DNA from: Mycolicibacter sp. MU0083
GTDB taxonomy: Bacteria > Actinomycetota > Actinomycetes > Mycobacteriales > Mycobacteriaceae
Assembly: GCF_963378075.1 (NCBI RefSeq)
Contig: NZ_OY726394.1
Location: forward strand, 1,302,001 to 1,366,000
Direction of reading: 5' to 3'
Length of the DNA: 64,000 nucleotides
This document shows, piece by piece, positions 18,746 to 27,407 of this stretch; positions within the stretch are counted from its first letter, which is position 1; every line of letters starts with the position of its first letter. The notes under the pieces were generated by a model. It searched no databases, was not told the DNA's origin, and was given only the letters and a program-made list of their open reading frames with translations. Position numbers and translations under genes: made by a program.

Positions 18746-19567
18746 ATGACTGGCCGTAAGGCCCGGGTGGACCTGAGCGGGGCGCCGCAGACCATGCTCG
18801 CGACGCTCTACGCCAAGGCGCTCGACGCCGACCTGCCCCGTCCGATTCTCGGGGACCGTTTCGCCAAAGAGGTGGTCGAGCGCATCGACTACGACTGGCG
18901 TCGGACCACGATCACCGCGGCACGCTCACCGTCGGTGACCATCCGCTCGGCGCATTTCGACGCCTGGGCCCGCCGCTTCCTGTCCGCCCACCCCGCTGCG
19001 GTGGTGCTGCACCTGGGCTGCGGGCTCGACGCCCGCTACTTCCGGTTGGCTCCCGCGCCGGCAGTGGATTGGTATGACGTCGACTATCCGGATGTCGCGC
19101 GGTTGCGCCGACACCTGCTGCCCGCCGCAGAACACAACCACGTGGTGGCCGCATCGGTCACCGACCCCGGTTGGCTCGCCGAAATCCCGGCCGACCGGCC
19201 GACCTTGATGATCGGTGAAGGCCTGACCATGTACCTCACCGAAACCGACGGCGTCGCACTGTTGCGCCGGATCGTCGAACGCTTCCCGGGCGGGGAGTTG
19301 CAGTTCGACGTCTTCAATTGGCTCGGCATCAAGACGCAGTGGTCCAACGCGGTGGTGCGTCGATCCGGGGCCAGGTTGCACTGGGGGATCGACGGCCCCG
19401 CCGACATCCTGACCGCGGTGCCGGGCACTCGACTGTTGGAATGGGTGCGGTGGTTCGAATCCGACACCTATGAGCGGCTTTCCCGCGCCTACCGGGTGTT
19501 GGGTGCCCTGATGGCGCTGCTGCCGGCGACGGCGAACATGTCGCAGTACCACCGTTACGGCTTCTGA
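18746..19567 (+). CDS. SAM-dependent methyltransferase, LCM/COG3315 family
   Basis: A 273-aa class I methyltransferase of the leucine carboxyl methyltransferase-like (PPM/TcmP, COG3315) family, which is expanded in mycobacteria. Motif I is VLHLGCGLDARYFRL (about residues 86-100), the acidic ribose-binding loop is YDVDYPDV, and the post-core segment is LMIGEGLTMYL. The acceptor is unknown. ATG 18746 is chosen; upstream in-frame codons to 18725 overlap the end of the PanE-like gene. It sits 11 bp after that gene, so it may be the third member of the same transcript. Confidence 0.85.
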   Translation: MTGRKARVDLSGAPQTMLATLYAKALDADLPRPILGDRFAKEVVERIDYDWRRTTITAARSPSVTIRSAHFDAWARRFLSAHPAAVVLHLGCGLDARYFRLAPAPAVDWYDVDYPDVARLRRHLLPAAEHNHVVAASVTDPGWLAEIPADRPTLMIGEGLTMYLTETDGVALLRRIVERFPGGELQFDVFNWLGIKTQWSNAVVRRSGARLHWGIDGPADILTAVPGTRLLEWVRWFESDTYERLSRAYRVLGALMALLPATANMSQYHRYGF

Positions 19568-19591
19568 GCCGCAGCCGGGACCATTGACTAT

Positions 19592-19609
19592 TTACGTTAC
19601 GTAACGTAA
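19592..19609. promoter_or_regulatory. Perfect 18-bp palindromic operator upstream of the TetR gene
   Basis: TTACGTTACGTAACGTAA is fully self-complementary and ends 11 bp before the GTG start of the TetR regulator at 19621. It stands out as AT-rich against its surroundings. The placement, over the likely promoter or leader of the three-gene operon, is typical of an autorepressor operator; binding by this TetR protein is inferred. Confidence 0.8.
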
Positions 19610-19620
19610 TCATTTAAGTC

Positions 19621-20226
19621 GTGACGATGGAATCCGGTGCCATCCCGGCCGGTCGTGGTCGTCCGCGTGATCCGCGCACCGAACAGGCCATCACCGCCGC
19701 GGCGCGCCGGCTGCTCGCCCGCGACGGCTACGACCAGGTCTCCATCGAGGCCATTGCCCGGGAAGCCGACGTCAGCCGCCCCACCGTGTACCGCCGTTGG
19801 CCGTCGAAGACCCACCTGGTGTTCGACGCGGTCTTCGGCGACGCCGAGGTGGGCGACATGCTGGCCAGCTCCGGGGACTTCGAAGCCGACCTGCGCCGGT
19901 TCGTCGCCGCTGTCTTCGACTTCTGGCGCACACCCGAGGTGGCCGCCGCGGCATTGGGGATCCTGGCCGATCGGCACCGCGACCCGGAGTTGTTCATCCG
20001 CACCCAGCAGCTGCTCGACGATTCGACCCGCGATGCCTTCGGTGCGCTGATCCACGCCGGCATCGACCAGGGCGTCCTCGACGCCGACGTCGACGCCGAG
20101 ATCGCCTTCGACGCGGTGGTCGGAACCAGCTTCTACATCGCCCAGGTGCTGGCACCCGAGGCCGTCGACGGCGTCGCCGACCGGCTCTGCACCGTGCTGC
20201 TCCAAGGATTTCGACGGAAGGGATGA
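19621..20226 (+). CDS. TetR/AcrR-family transcriptional regulator
   Basis: 201 aa. The N-terminal HTH (about residues 19-64) reads EQAITAAARRLLARDGYDQVSIEAIAREADVSRPTVYRRWPSK in segments typical of the family. The C-terminal helical domain belongs to the TetR_C_16-like type. Its start is GTG 19621 (MTMESG; ATG 19627 possible), immediately downstream of a perfect palindrome at 19592-19609. Its stop overlaps the DUF1214 gene by 4 nt, so regulator and regulated genes probably share one autoregulated transcript. Confidence 0.88.
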   Translation: MTMESGAIPAGRGRPRDPRTEQAITAAARRLLARDGYDQVSIEAIAREADVSRPTVYRRWPSKTHLVFDAVFGDAEVGDMLASSGDFEADLRRFVAAVFDFWRTPEVAAAALGILADRHRDPELFIRTQQLLDDSTRDAFGALIHAGIDQGVLDADVDAEIAFDAVVGTSFYIAQVLAPEAVDGVADRLCTVLLQGFRRKG

Positions 20227-21293
20227 CCATGACAGACGAACTGTCCGCTGCGTTCGCCGACCTGCTCGACGAGGTCCGGGCCGTCGAACAGCGACTGCAG
20301 AACGCCGATCCGCCGCTGGCCGAGGCCGACCTGCTCGACGGCTATCGCTGGGCCCTGAGCCTGCTGCGGGTGGCCGCCGACGCCTACATCTGGGGCGATG
20401 CCGACAAACCGATCCTGGTCGACGTGATCGGCCCCTACCTGAAGTGGGGCGGCGACAACTCCGACGCCTTCTACCAGTTGGCGCCCATCGACCCGAACCG
20501 CAGCTACCGGGTCACCGGCAACCGCGGCGACTCGGTCTACCTGTCGATGACCGTCTACGGCGGGCCCGACGACGGCCGCTACAGCGACCGCATCATCGAC
20601 ACGATCAACGACCGCGACTTCGGCTGCGACGCGGACGGCAACTTCGAATTCGTCATCAGCGCCACCGACCGGCCCGGCAATCGGCTCAAGCTGGAACCGG
20701 ACGCGGTGTTCATCCTGACCCGCGACTACCTCGAGGACCCCGACACCGATCAGCGCGTGCAGTGGCACATCGAGGCACTCGACGACACCCCGCGCCGGCC
20801 CGACAGCCGTGCCGACCTGAGCCGGCGAATGCGCGCCGCCCGCACCTGGATCCGCGAACAGGCGGCGATGGCGCCGCTGCGGTTGCCCGCGAACGCCCTG
20901 CAGGACCCCTACCCGGTGCCGAGTCGCACCGTCGGCTGGGCCGCCGGGGACGCCGCCTACTGCATGGGGGCCTACGACCTGCAACCGGGACAGGCCCTGG
21001 TGATCGAGGGCACCTCACCGGAGTGCGTGTTCTGGAACCTGTGCCTGTGGAACCCGTTCCTGCACACCTACGACTACACGCGGGAGCGCGTCACGATCAA
21101 CGGCGCGCACGTTCACCACCGGCCCGACGGATCCTGGCAGATCGTCATCGCCGACACCGATCCCGGCCATCCGAACTGGGTGTCCACCGCGGGCCGTTCC
21201 CAAGGCCTGATCTGGCTGCGCTGGTTCCTGCCCGAGGCCACCCCGGACCCGTTGAGCTGCCGGGTCGTCGACGTCGCGGAGCTGCGTCCATGA
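20223..21293 (+). CDS. DUF1214 domain protein
   Basis: 356 aa, cytoplasmic-looking with no signal peptide. The middle and C-terminal parts (RSYRVTGNRGDSVYLSMTVYGG, DGNFEFVISATDRPGNRLKL, WNLCLWNPFLHTYDY, DGSWQIVIADTDPGHPNWV) match the beta-rich DUF1214 family, whose biochemical function is unknown. It is translationally coupled to both neighbours: ATGA with the TetR gene before and ATGA with the sulfotransferase after. Co-expression with a sulfotransferase suggests action on a small hydrophobic molecule (inference only). ATG 20229 is an alternative start. Confidence 0.82.
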   Translation: MTMTDELSAAFADLLDEVRAVEQRLQNADPPLAEADLLDGYRWALSLLRVAADAYIWGDADKPILVDVIGPYLKWGGDNSDAFYQLAPIDPNRSYRVTGNRGDSVYLSMTVYGGPDDGRYSDRIIDTINDRDFGCDADGNFEFVISATDRPGNRLKLEPDAVFILTRDYLEDPDTDQRVQWHIEALDDTPRRPDSRADLSRRMRAARTWIREQAAMAPLRLPANALQDPYPVPSRTVGWAAGDAAYCMGAYDLQPGQALVIEGTSPECVFWNLCLWNPFLHTYDYTRERVTINGAHVHHRPDGSWQIVIADTDPGHPNWVSTAGRSQGLIWLRWFLPEATPDPLSCRVVDVAELRP

Positions 21294-22531
21294 GCACGCG
21301 GCCGGCGCCGGTCCGGTTCACCGACCTCGCCGACCCGGTGTATCCGGAGGCAGCCGCACCGATCCGCGAGGCACTGTCCGGCTACGGTTCGACACTGCAA
21401 CTCACTTCGGAAGCGTTGCAGCAGAGCGCGATCGACCGGACCGGACTGAGCAACTGGGGCGACACCGGATTCCGTGAACGGCTCGAAGTGCTGTGTACGT
21501 CGCTGCGTGACGAGGCGGACCTGTCCGATACCGGGACCGCGGTGGTGTTCGAGCAGCTGGTGGGCAACCTGGTCAACCGGCTCCGGTTGGAAGATCTGGT
21601 CACCGCGCACCCCGAGATCGAAAGCGAGCCGATCGAACGCCCGATCATCATCTGCGGGCTACCGCGTACCGGCACCACCCACCTGCACAACCTCATCGCC
21701 GCCGACCCGGCGCTGCGCTACCTGCCGTACTGGGAGAGTCTGGAACCGGTCGCCACGCCGGGGGAGGACGATCCGCAGGCCCGGCGGGACCGCTGCGCGG
21801 TCGGACTCGACCTCATCGACACCACGATGCCCGACTTCAAGCGCATGCACGACATGACCGTCGACCACGCCCACGAAGAGATCCAACTGCTGGCCAACGA
21901 CATCTCCGGCATGCTGTTCGAGAGCACCTACTATCTCCCGACTTTCGCCGAGCACTACAAGACCCACGACCAACGCCCGTCGTACACCTATCTCAAACGG
22001 ACCCTGCAGGCGCTGCAATGGTTGCGCGGCGGAACCCGCTGGGTGCTCAAGTCGCCGCAGCATCTCGAACAGTTCCCGGCGCTCTACGCGACTTTCCCGG
22101 ATGCCACTTTCGTTGTCACCCACCGGGATCCCGTCGAAGTGACGCAATCGATGGCGACCATGATCAGCTACGCCGCCCGGATGGCCTGTGCACACCCTGA
22201 TCCGGTCAAGATCTCGGCCTACTGGCTGGAACGGGCCGACGACCTGCTCACCGGATGCCTGCGCGATCGCGAGGTGCTGCCCGCGGCGCAGTCGGTCGAT
22301 GTCCGGTTCGAGGACTTCATGGCCGACGAACAGGGCACCGTCGCGGGCATCTACGAACTCGCCGGCCAGCCGTATGACGTACCCGCGCAACAGGCGATGG
22401 CCCGGTTCTGCCGCGACCACCCGCGGGGCCGCTACGGGACGGTGGATTATCGGCCCGCGGACCTGGGGCTGGACCCCGACCGGATCGCCGACCGGTTGCG
22501 GGACTACCGCAACCGCTTCGTCGGTGTGTGA
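21290..22531 (+). CDS. Sulfotransferase-family protein
   Basis: A 413-aa PAPS-dependent sulfotransferase-like P-loop protein. The 5'-phosphosulfate loop is IICGLPRTGTTHLHNLIAAD (about residues 122-141), KSPQHLEQFPALYATFPDATFV is near 260-280, and the 3'-phosphate motif region is THRDPVEVTQSMATM. This long form (about 400 aa, with an N-terminal helical extension) is the type multiplied in mycobacteria; sterol, terpenoid and glycolipid acceptors are all possible. Third gene of the TetR-DUF1214-sulfotransferase operon; start ATG 21290 overlaps the preceding stop. Confidence 0.87.
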   Translation: MSTRPAPVRFTDLADPVYPEAAAPIREALSGYGSTLQLTSEALQQSAIDRTGLSNWGDTGFRERLEVLCTSLRDEADLSDTGTAVVFEQLVGNLVNRLRLEDLVTAHPEIESEPIERPIIICGLPRTGTTHLHNLIAADPALRYLPYWESLEPVATPGEDDPQARRDRCAVGLDLIDTTMPDFKRMHDMTVDHAHEEIQLLANDISGMLFESTYYLPTFAEHYKTHDQRPSYTYLKRTLQALQWLRGGTRWVLKSPQHLEQFPALYATFPDATFVVTHRDPVEVTQSMATMISYAARMACAHPDPVKISAYWLERADDLLTGCLRDREVLPAAQSVDVRFEDFMADEQGTVAGIYELAGQPYDVPAQQAMARFCRDHPRGRYGTVDYRPADLGLDPDRIADRLRDYRNRFVGV

Positions 22532-22603
22532 CGGCCCACGAACGGCCCACTGATGGCTTAGGACACTTCCGACCGGTGGTGCGGTGAACGTAGCCTGGCG
22601 CAC

Positions 22604-25174
22604 ATGATCGAGTTGGGGACGCCGACCGTGCAGACCGTCAAGCTGCCACGGCGCGGCGGTCCGCGCGGGCCGGTGTTCCTGGGCGCCAACATCGTGGTGG
22701 TGGCGTGGCTGGCAGTCGCCGTGGGACTGCTGATCGGCCACGACGCCCTAGCGCATCCCATCTGGCTGCCCATCCATGCGCTGTTCCTGGGCGCGGCCAG
22801 CAACGCGATAGTGATCTGGTCGGGGCACTTCACCACGACGCTGTGCCGGGTTCCCGACCCGCCGCACTGGCACCTGGTGGCCAAGCTCGCGCTGCTCAAC
22901 CTCGCCGTGATCGCGACCCTGGGCGGTGTCGCCTTCGAGGCCGAACGGCTGGCCGGGATCGGTGGCGCGGGTGTGGCCGTGGTCGGCATCGCCCACGGTG
23001 TCGAGCTGATCGCGATGAAGAAGTCCGCGTTGTCGGGGCGCTTCGACTATCTCGTCGGCTTCTATCTGGCCGCCATCGCCGCTCTGCTGGTCGGTTCGTC
23101 GGCCGGTGCCGCGATGGCGTTCGGGGTGGCCCGCTGGTATGCGCGGCTGTGGACCACGCACGTCCACGTGATGCTCTACGGCTGGATCGGCCTGACCGTG
23201 CTGGGCACACTGTTCACCCTGTGGCCCACCACGATTCGCGAGAAGATCAGCCCGCGTGCCTTCGTGATGGCCCGGCGTGCGCTGCCGACGCTGATAGCCG
23301 GTTTGGGGGTTGTGGTCGTCGGCCTGCTCACCGGTAGCTGGTGGCTGACCGCGGCGGGCCTGCTGGGGTACGCGGTGGGAGTGGGGCTGTCCGTCGCCGG
23401 GTTGTGGCCGGGGCGCAGTTTCACCGGACCCGCAGCCTGGATGCTGGTCGGCGCGACGGCCTGGCTCGGGATCGCCGTCGTGATCGAAGCGATCGCCTTA
23501 GCCGGCGCCCGGACCGTCGAGATGTTGCCCGCATTCGTGGAACACACCCTGCTGCCGCTGCTGGCGGTGGGATTCGTCGCGCAGATCCTACTGGGTGCGT
23601 TGAGCCAGCTGCTGCCGATCCTGGTGGCCAACGGCCCCCCGGTCCGCAAGGCCGTCATCGCCTACCTCGACCAGGGCTGGCAGGTGCGGGTCTGCGCGAT
23701 CAACATCGCGGTACCGCTGGTGGCCGGGCCGTGGCCGGCGCCGGTGCCACTGATCGGCTGGGTGCTGGCCGCGGTCGCGGTCGCCGGCTTCGTCCTGCTG
23801 GCCCTGCGGCTCGCACTGCCCGTGGAGATGCGCGGGCCGCTCGACATCGGCAAGATCCAACCGCATCCCCGCGCGGTCACCGGCGCGGTCGCGGCGTCGG
23901 CGGTGCTTGCGGTGGCCGCGGCGCTGGCGCTGGGCACGGGGGCCCCCGCCCCGTCGGAGGCCGCAGCGAACGCCGGCGCGGCACGCGTCGTCGACGTCAC
24001 GCTGAACAACATGCGGTTCGCCCCGGACGTCATCGACATCCCGGCCGGAACCCACCTGGTGCTGCGGGTCACCAACATCGACGGATTGCCGCACGACCTG
24101 CGCGTCGACACCGGCGAGCACACCCCACGGCTCAGCCGCGGACAGACCGCGGTACTGGATCTCGGCGTGGTGCGGCACGATCTCGACGTGTGGTGCGACG
24201 TGCCCGGGCATCGTGCCGCCGGCATGACGATGACCATCCGGGCCGTCGGCGCAGCACCACGCCACGACCACGGCGGGGATCACGGCAGCGGGCCGACCGG
24301 GCCGGCCGCACTGGACCTGGCCGCCGACCCGTCACCGGGTTGGACACCCCACGACGCGACGCTGCCCCCGGCGACGCCCGGCCTGCACCGGGTGGAGCTG
24401 CGTGCCGTGGACCGGGAGTTGGAGATCGCGCCCGGCCGCCGCGAGATCCGGTGGACCTTCGGAGGGGTGGAGCCGGCGCCGACACTGCGCGGCCGGGTCG
24501 GGGACACCTTCGAGATCACCCTGATCAACGACGCCACCATGGGGCACGGCATCGACTTCCACGCCGGGGCGCTGGCTCCCGATCAACCGATGCGCACCCT
24601 GGCGCCGGGGGAGCGACTGGTCTACCGGTTCACCGCGCGCCGCGCCGGTGCCTGGCTGTACCACTGCAGCACCCCGCCGATGGCGCTGCACATCGCCAAC
24701 GGCATGTACGGCGCAGTGATCATCGACCCGCCCGGACTGCCGACGGTAGACCGGGAATATGCCCTGATCGGTGCCCAGTTGTATGCCGGCGCACCGGATT
24801 CCGACGCCAAAACCACCGCGATCAGAGCCGGACAGCCCGACGGCTGGATGTTCAACGGCACCGCAGCGGGGTACATGCACGCCCCACTGCCCGCCCGTGC
24901 CGGCGAACGGGTGCGGATCTGGGTGGTCAACGCCGGACCCGGTGACCCGATCGCCTTCCACGTCGTCGGCACCCAGTTCGACACCGTCTACAAGGAAGGT
25001 GCCTGGCTGCTGCGGCCGGCCGAGCCGGGCGGTTCCCAGGTCCTGGACCTGGCGGCCGCGCAGGGCGGATTCGTCGAGCTCACCTTTCCCGAACCGGGCC
25101 ACTACCCGTTCATGGATCACGACATGCGCCACGCCGAGAACGGGGCGCACGGCATCTTCGAGGTCACCGGGTAG
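22604..25174 (+). CDS. Membrane-anchored triple-cupredoxin NirK/AniA-type multicopper oxidase fusion
   Basis: An 856-aa fusion. Residues 1-445 are polytopic (about 11-12 helices) and include conserved histidines (HPIWLPIH 51-58, TTHVHVMLYGW 184-194). They resemble the copper-oxidase-associated, haem-copper/NnrS-like membrane module of actinobacteria. Residues about 461-548 form a cupredoxin with a full type-1 site: H497, C531, H536, M541. A His/Asp/Gly linker follows (553-562). Residues about 590-856 form a two-domain nitrite-reductase-type multicopper oxidase. Its type-1 ligands are H648, C688, H696 and M701. Type-2 candidates are H653, H687 and H839, and D651 and H785 match the catalytic Asp98/His255 pair of NirK. 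Nitrite reduction to NO is therefore plausible, but copper oxidase activity is the alternative. ATG 22604 follows a 72-bp gap with no strong Shine-Dalgarno. Confidence 0.85.
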   Translation: MIELGTPTVQTVKLPRRGGPRGPVFLGANIVVVAWLAVAVGLLIGHDALAHPIWLPIHALFLGAASNAIVIWSGHFTTTLCRVPDPPHWHLVAKLALLNLAVIATLGGVAFEAERLAGIGGAGVAVVGIAHGVELIAMKKSALSGRFDYLVGFYLAAIAALLVGSSAGAAMAFGVARWYARLWTTHVHVMLYGWIGLTVLGTLFTLWPTTIREKISPRAFVMARRALPTLIAGLGVVVVGLLTGSWWLTAAGLLGYAVGVGLSVAGLWPGRSFTGPAAWMLVGATAWLGIAVVIEAIALAGARTVEMLPAFVEHTLLPLLAVGFVAQILLGALSQLLPILVANGPPVRKAVIAYLDQGWQVRVCAINIAVPLVAGPWPAPVPLIGWVLAAVAVAGFVLLALRLALPVEMRGPLDIGKIQPHPRAVTGAVAASAVLAVAAALALGTGAPAPSEAAANAGAARVVDVTLNNMRFAPDVIDIPAGTHLVLRVTNIDGLPHDLRVDTGEHTPRLSRGQTAVLDLGVVRHDLDVWCDVPGHRAAGMTMTIRAVGAAPRHDHGGDHGSGPTGPAALDLAADPSPGWTPHDATLPPATPGLHRVELRAVDRELEIAPGRREIRWTFGGVEPAPTLRGRVGDTFEITLINDATMGHGIDFHAGALAPDQPMRTLAPGERLVYRFTARRAGAWLYHCSTPPMALHIANGMYGAVIIDPPGLPTVDREYALIGAQLYAGAPDSDAKTTAIRAGQPDGWMFNGTAAGYMHAPLPARAGERVRIWVVNAGPGDPIAFHVVGTQFDTVYKEGAWLLRPAEPGGSQVLDLAAAQGGFVELTFPEPGHYPFMDHDMRHAENGAHGIFEVTG

Positions 25175-25231
25175 CGGCCCGACACGGCGGGCGCTGATGC
25201 GCGCGAACCCCGGCCATCGGGCATTCGCTGG

Positions 25232-25258
25232 CATAATGAGATCAGCGTCACAAGGAGG
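25232..25258 (+). promoter_or_regulatory. Putative -10 box and strong RBS of bkdABC
   Basis: CATAAT (25232-25237) is a reasonable -10 in the 89-bp gap before bkdA, and AAGGAGG (25252-25258) is a near-perfect Shine-Dalgarno 5 nt from ATG 25264. I see no clear -35 and no GTTA-N8-TAAC operator here, so bkdABC may be controlled differently from the fadD35/scoA promoters. Confidence 0.45.
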
Positions 25259-25263
25259 CTCTC

Positions 25264-26361
25264 ATGGGCCAGCTGCCTGGCTTCACTGGTCCTGAAATCG
25301 CCCTGGAGCCTGTGCAGCTGATCGCGCCGGACGGGACGCCCACCGCCGAGGAACGCTACAGCCGGGAACTCCCCGACGAGACGCTGTGTTGGCTCTACGA
25401 GCTGATGGTGCTCACCCGCGAACTCGACGTCGAACTGGTCAATCTGCAACGGCAGGGCGAGCTGGCGCTGTACGCGTCCTGCCGTGGCCAGGAAGCCGCC
25501 CAGGTCGGCGCCGCGGCCTGCCTGCGCAAGACCGACTGGCTGTTTCCGCAGTATCGCGAGCTGGGCGTCTTTCTCGCCCGAGGCATCCCGCCGTGGCACG
25601 TCGCGGCGGCCTGGCGGGGAACGTGGAACGGCGGACTGGATTTCACCGCCAAATGCTGTGCACCGATCTCGGTTCCCATCGGCACCCAGGCGTTGCATGC
25701 GGTCGGTGCCGCGATGGCCGCGCAACGACTGGGGGAGGATTCGGTCACGGTCGCCTTCGTCGGCGACGGTGCCACCAGCGAGGGCGACGTCCACGAAGCG
25801 CTGAATTTCGCCGCGGTGTTCGCCGTCCCGTGCGTGTTCTACGTGCAGAACAACCAATGGGCGATCTCGGTGCCGCTGCGTCGCCAGACCGCGGCGATCT
25901 CCTTGGCGCACAAGGCGATCGGTTACGGTATGCCCGGCATCCGGGTGGACGGCAACGATCCGCTGGCCTGCTACGCGGTGATGGCCGAAGCGGCCCGGCG
26001 GGCCCGGAGCGGCGGCGGTCCCACCCTGATCGAGGCGGTCACCTACCGCCTGGGCCCGCACACCACCTCCGACGACCCGACCCGGTATCGCAGCAGTGCA
26101 GAACTCGAGCACTGGACCGCACTGGACCCGATCCCGCGTTACCGCGACTACCTACGCACCGTCGGCGTCTGGTCGCAACGCCTCGAAGACCGGGTAGCGG
26201 CCCGCGCCGAGCGGGTGCGCGCCGAACTGCGCGACGCCACGGTCGGGGCCGCCGACACCGACATCGACGACGTTTTCACCACCGTCTTCGCCGAGATCAC
26301 CCCGGAGCTGCAGCAACAGCGCGACACATTGCACGCCGAGTTGGCCAGGGGGCACGGATGA
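25264..26361 (+). CDS. bkdA: Branched-chain 2-oxoacid dehydrogenase E1 alpha, BkdA
   Basis: A 365-aa thiamine-diphosphate E1 alpha subunit. It has the active-site histidine region YASCRGQEAAQVGAA, the IGTQALHAVGAAMA helix, and the ThDP/Mg motif GDGATSEGDVHEALNFAAVF ending in QNNQWAIS. It decarboxylates branched 2-oxoacids from Leu, Ile and Val and transfers the acyl group to the lipoyl arm of BkdC. The orthologue Rv2497c was long called pdhA but is now assigned to branched-chain ketoacid dehydrogenase. Its stop overlaps the bkdB start. Confidence 0.93.
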   Translation: MGQLPGFTGPEIALEPVQLIAPDGTPTAEERYSRELPDETLCWLYELMVLTRELDVELVNLQRQGELALYASCRGQEAAQVGAAACLRKTDWLFPQYRELGVFLARGIPPWHVAAAWRGTWNGGLDFTAKCCAPISVPIGTQALHAVGAAMAAQRLGEDSVTVAFVGDGATSEGDVHEALNFAAVFAVPCVFYVQNNQWAISVPLRRQTAAISLAHKAIGYGMPGIRVDGNDPLACYAVMAEAARRARSGGGPTLIEAVTYRLGPHTTSDDPTRYRSSAELEHWTALDPIPRYRDYLRTVGVWSQRLEDRVAARAERVRAELRDATVGAADTDIDDVFTTVFAEITPELQQQRDTLHAELARGHG

Positions 26362-27407
26362 CCCAGATCCTCGAACCGCCCACCCGTCCGGCCACCCCGC
26401 AGCGGGGTTCCGGTGCGGGCGCCCGTACCGACGAGGTCACCATGGTGGCCGCGCTCAACCGGGCATTGCACGACGCGATGGCCGCCGACGAGAAGGTCAT
26501 GGTGTTCGGCACCGATGTCGGTGTCCAGGGCGGGGTGTTCCGGGTGACCGAGGGCCTGGCCGACACCTTCGGTGAGCAGCGCTGCTTCGACACCCCACTG
26601 GCCGAATCGGCGGTGATCGGCATCGCGATCGGACTGGCGGTGCGGGGCTTCGTTCCGGTACCGGAGATCCAGTTCGACGGGTTCAGCTATCCGGCACTGG
26701 ATCAAGTGGTCAGTCACCTGGCCAAGTACCGGAGCAGGACGCACGGCGAGGTCTCGATGCCGGTCACCGTGCGGATCCCGTCGTTCGGTGGAATCGGTGC
26801 AGCCGAACACCATTCGGAATCCACCGAAACCTACTGGGCGCACACCGCAGGCTTGAAGGTGGTGGTTCCCGCCGACCCGTCCGACGCCTATTGGCTGCTG
26901 CGCCACGCGATCGCGACGCCAGACCCGGTGATATTCCTGGAACCCAAACGCCGGTACTGGGCCCGCGGCCCGGTGGACACCGGCCATCCCGCACCGGGAC
27001 TCGGAAGCGCCGCGGTGCGGCGGGCCGGCACCGACGTCACCGTGCTCGCCTACGGCGGCGCCGTGGCCACCGCGCTGTCGGCGGCAGACATCGGCGCGCA
27101 GCGTCACGGCTGGAGCCTGGAAGTGGTCGACCTGCGATCGCTCGTTCCGCTGGACTTCGGCACCGTCGCGGCATCCGTGCGGCGCACCGGGAGGTGTGTG
27201 GTGTTGCACGAGGGGCCCCGCACCCTCGGCTACGGCGCCGAGTTGACCGCACGCATCCAAGAGGAGCTGTTCTACGAATTGGAGGCACCGGTGCTGCGCG
27301 CCACCGGATTCGACACCCCGTACCCCCCGGCTCGCCTCGAGCGACAGTGGTTACCGGGCCCCGACCGGGTGCTGGACTGTGTGCAAAGGGTTTTGGAGGC
27401 GCCGTGA
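26358..27407 (+). CDS. bkdB: Branched-chain 2-oxoacid dehydrogenase E1 beta, BkdB
   Basis: A 349-aa E1 beta (transketolase pyrimidine domain plus C-terminal domain). It has [40 protein letters not shown] with the catalytic glutamate, [20 protein letters not shown], and the C-terminal domain starting near [11 protein letters not shown]. It forms the alpha2beta2 E1 with BkdA. Coupled at both ends by 4-nt overlaps (ATGA with bkdA, GTGA with bkdC). Confidence 0.93.
   Translation: MTQILEPPTRPATPQRGSGAGARTDEVTMVAALNRALHDAMAADEKVMVFGTDVGVQGGVFRVTEGLADTFGEQRCFDTPLAESAVIGIAIGLAVRGFVPVPEIQFDGFSYPALDQVVSHLAKYRSRTHGEVSMPVTVRIPSFGGIGAAEHHSESTETYWAHTAGLKVVVPADPSDAYWLLRHAIATPDPVIFLEPKRRYWARGPVDTGHPAPGLGSAAVRRAGTDVTVLAYGGAVATALSAADIGAQRHGWSLEVVDLRSLVPLDFGTVAASVRRTGRCVVLHEGPRTLGYGAELTARIQEELFYELEAPVLRATGFDTPYPPARLERQWLPGPDRVLDCVQRVLEAP

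Noticed and set aside
25175..25263. A BkaR-type operator upstream of bkdABC
   Set aside because: Looked for GTTA-N8-TAAC in the gap and found none, so bkdABC was not added to the proposed BkaR sites.
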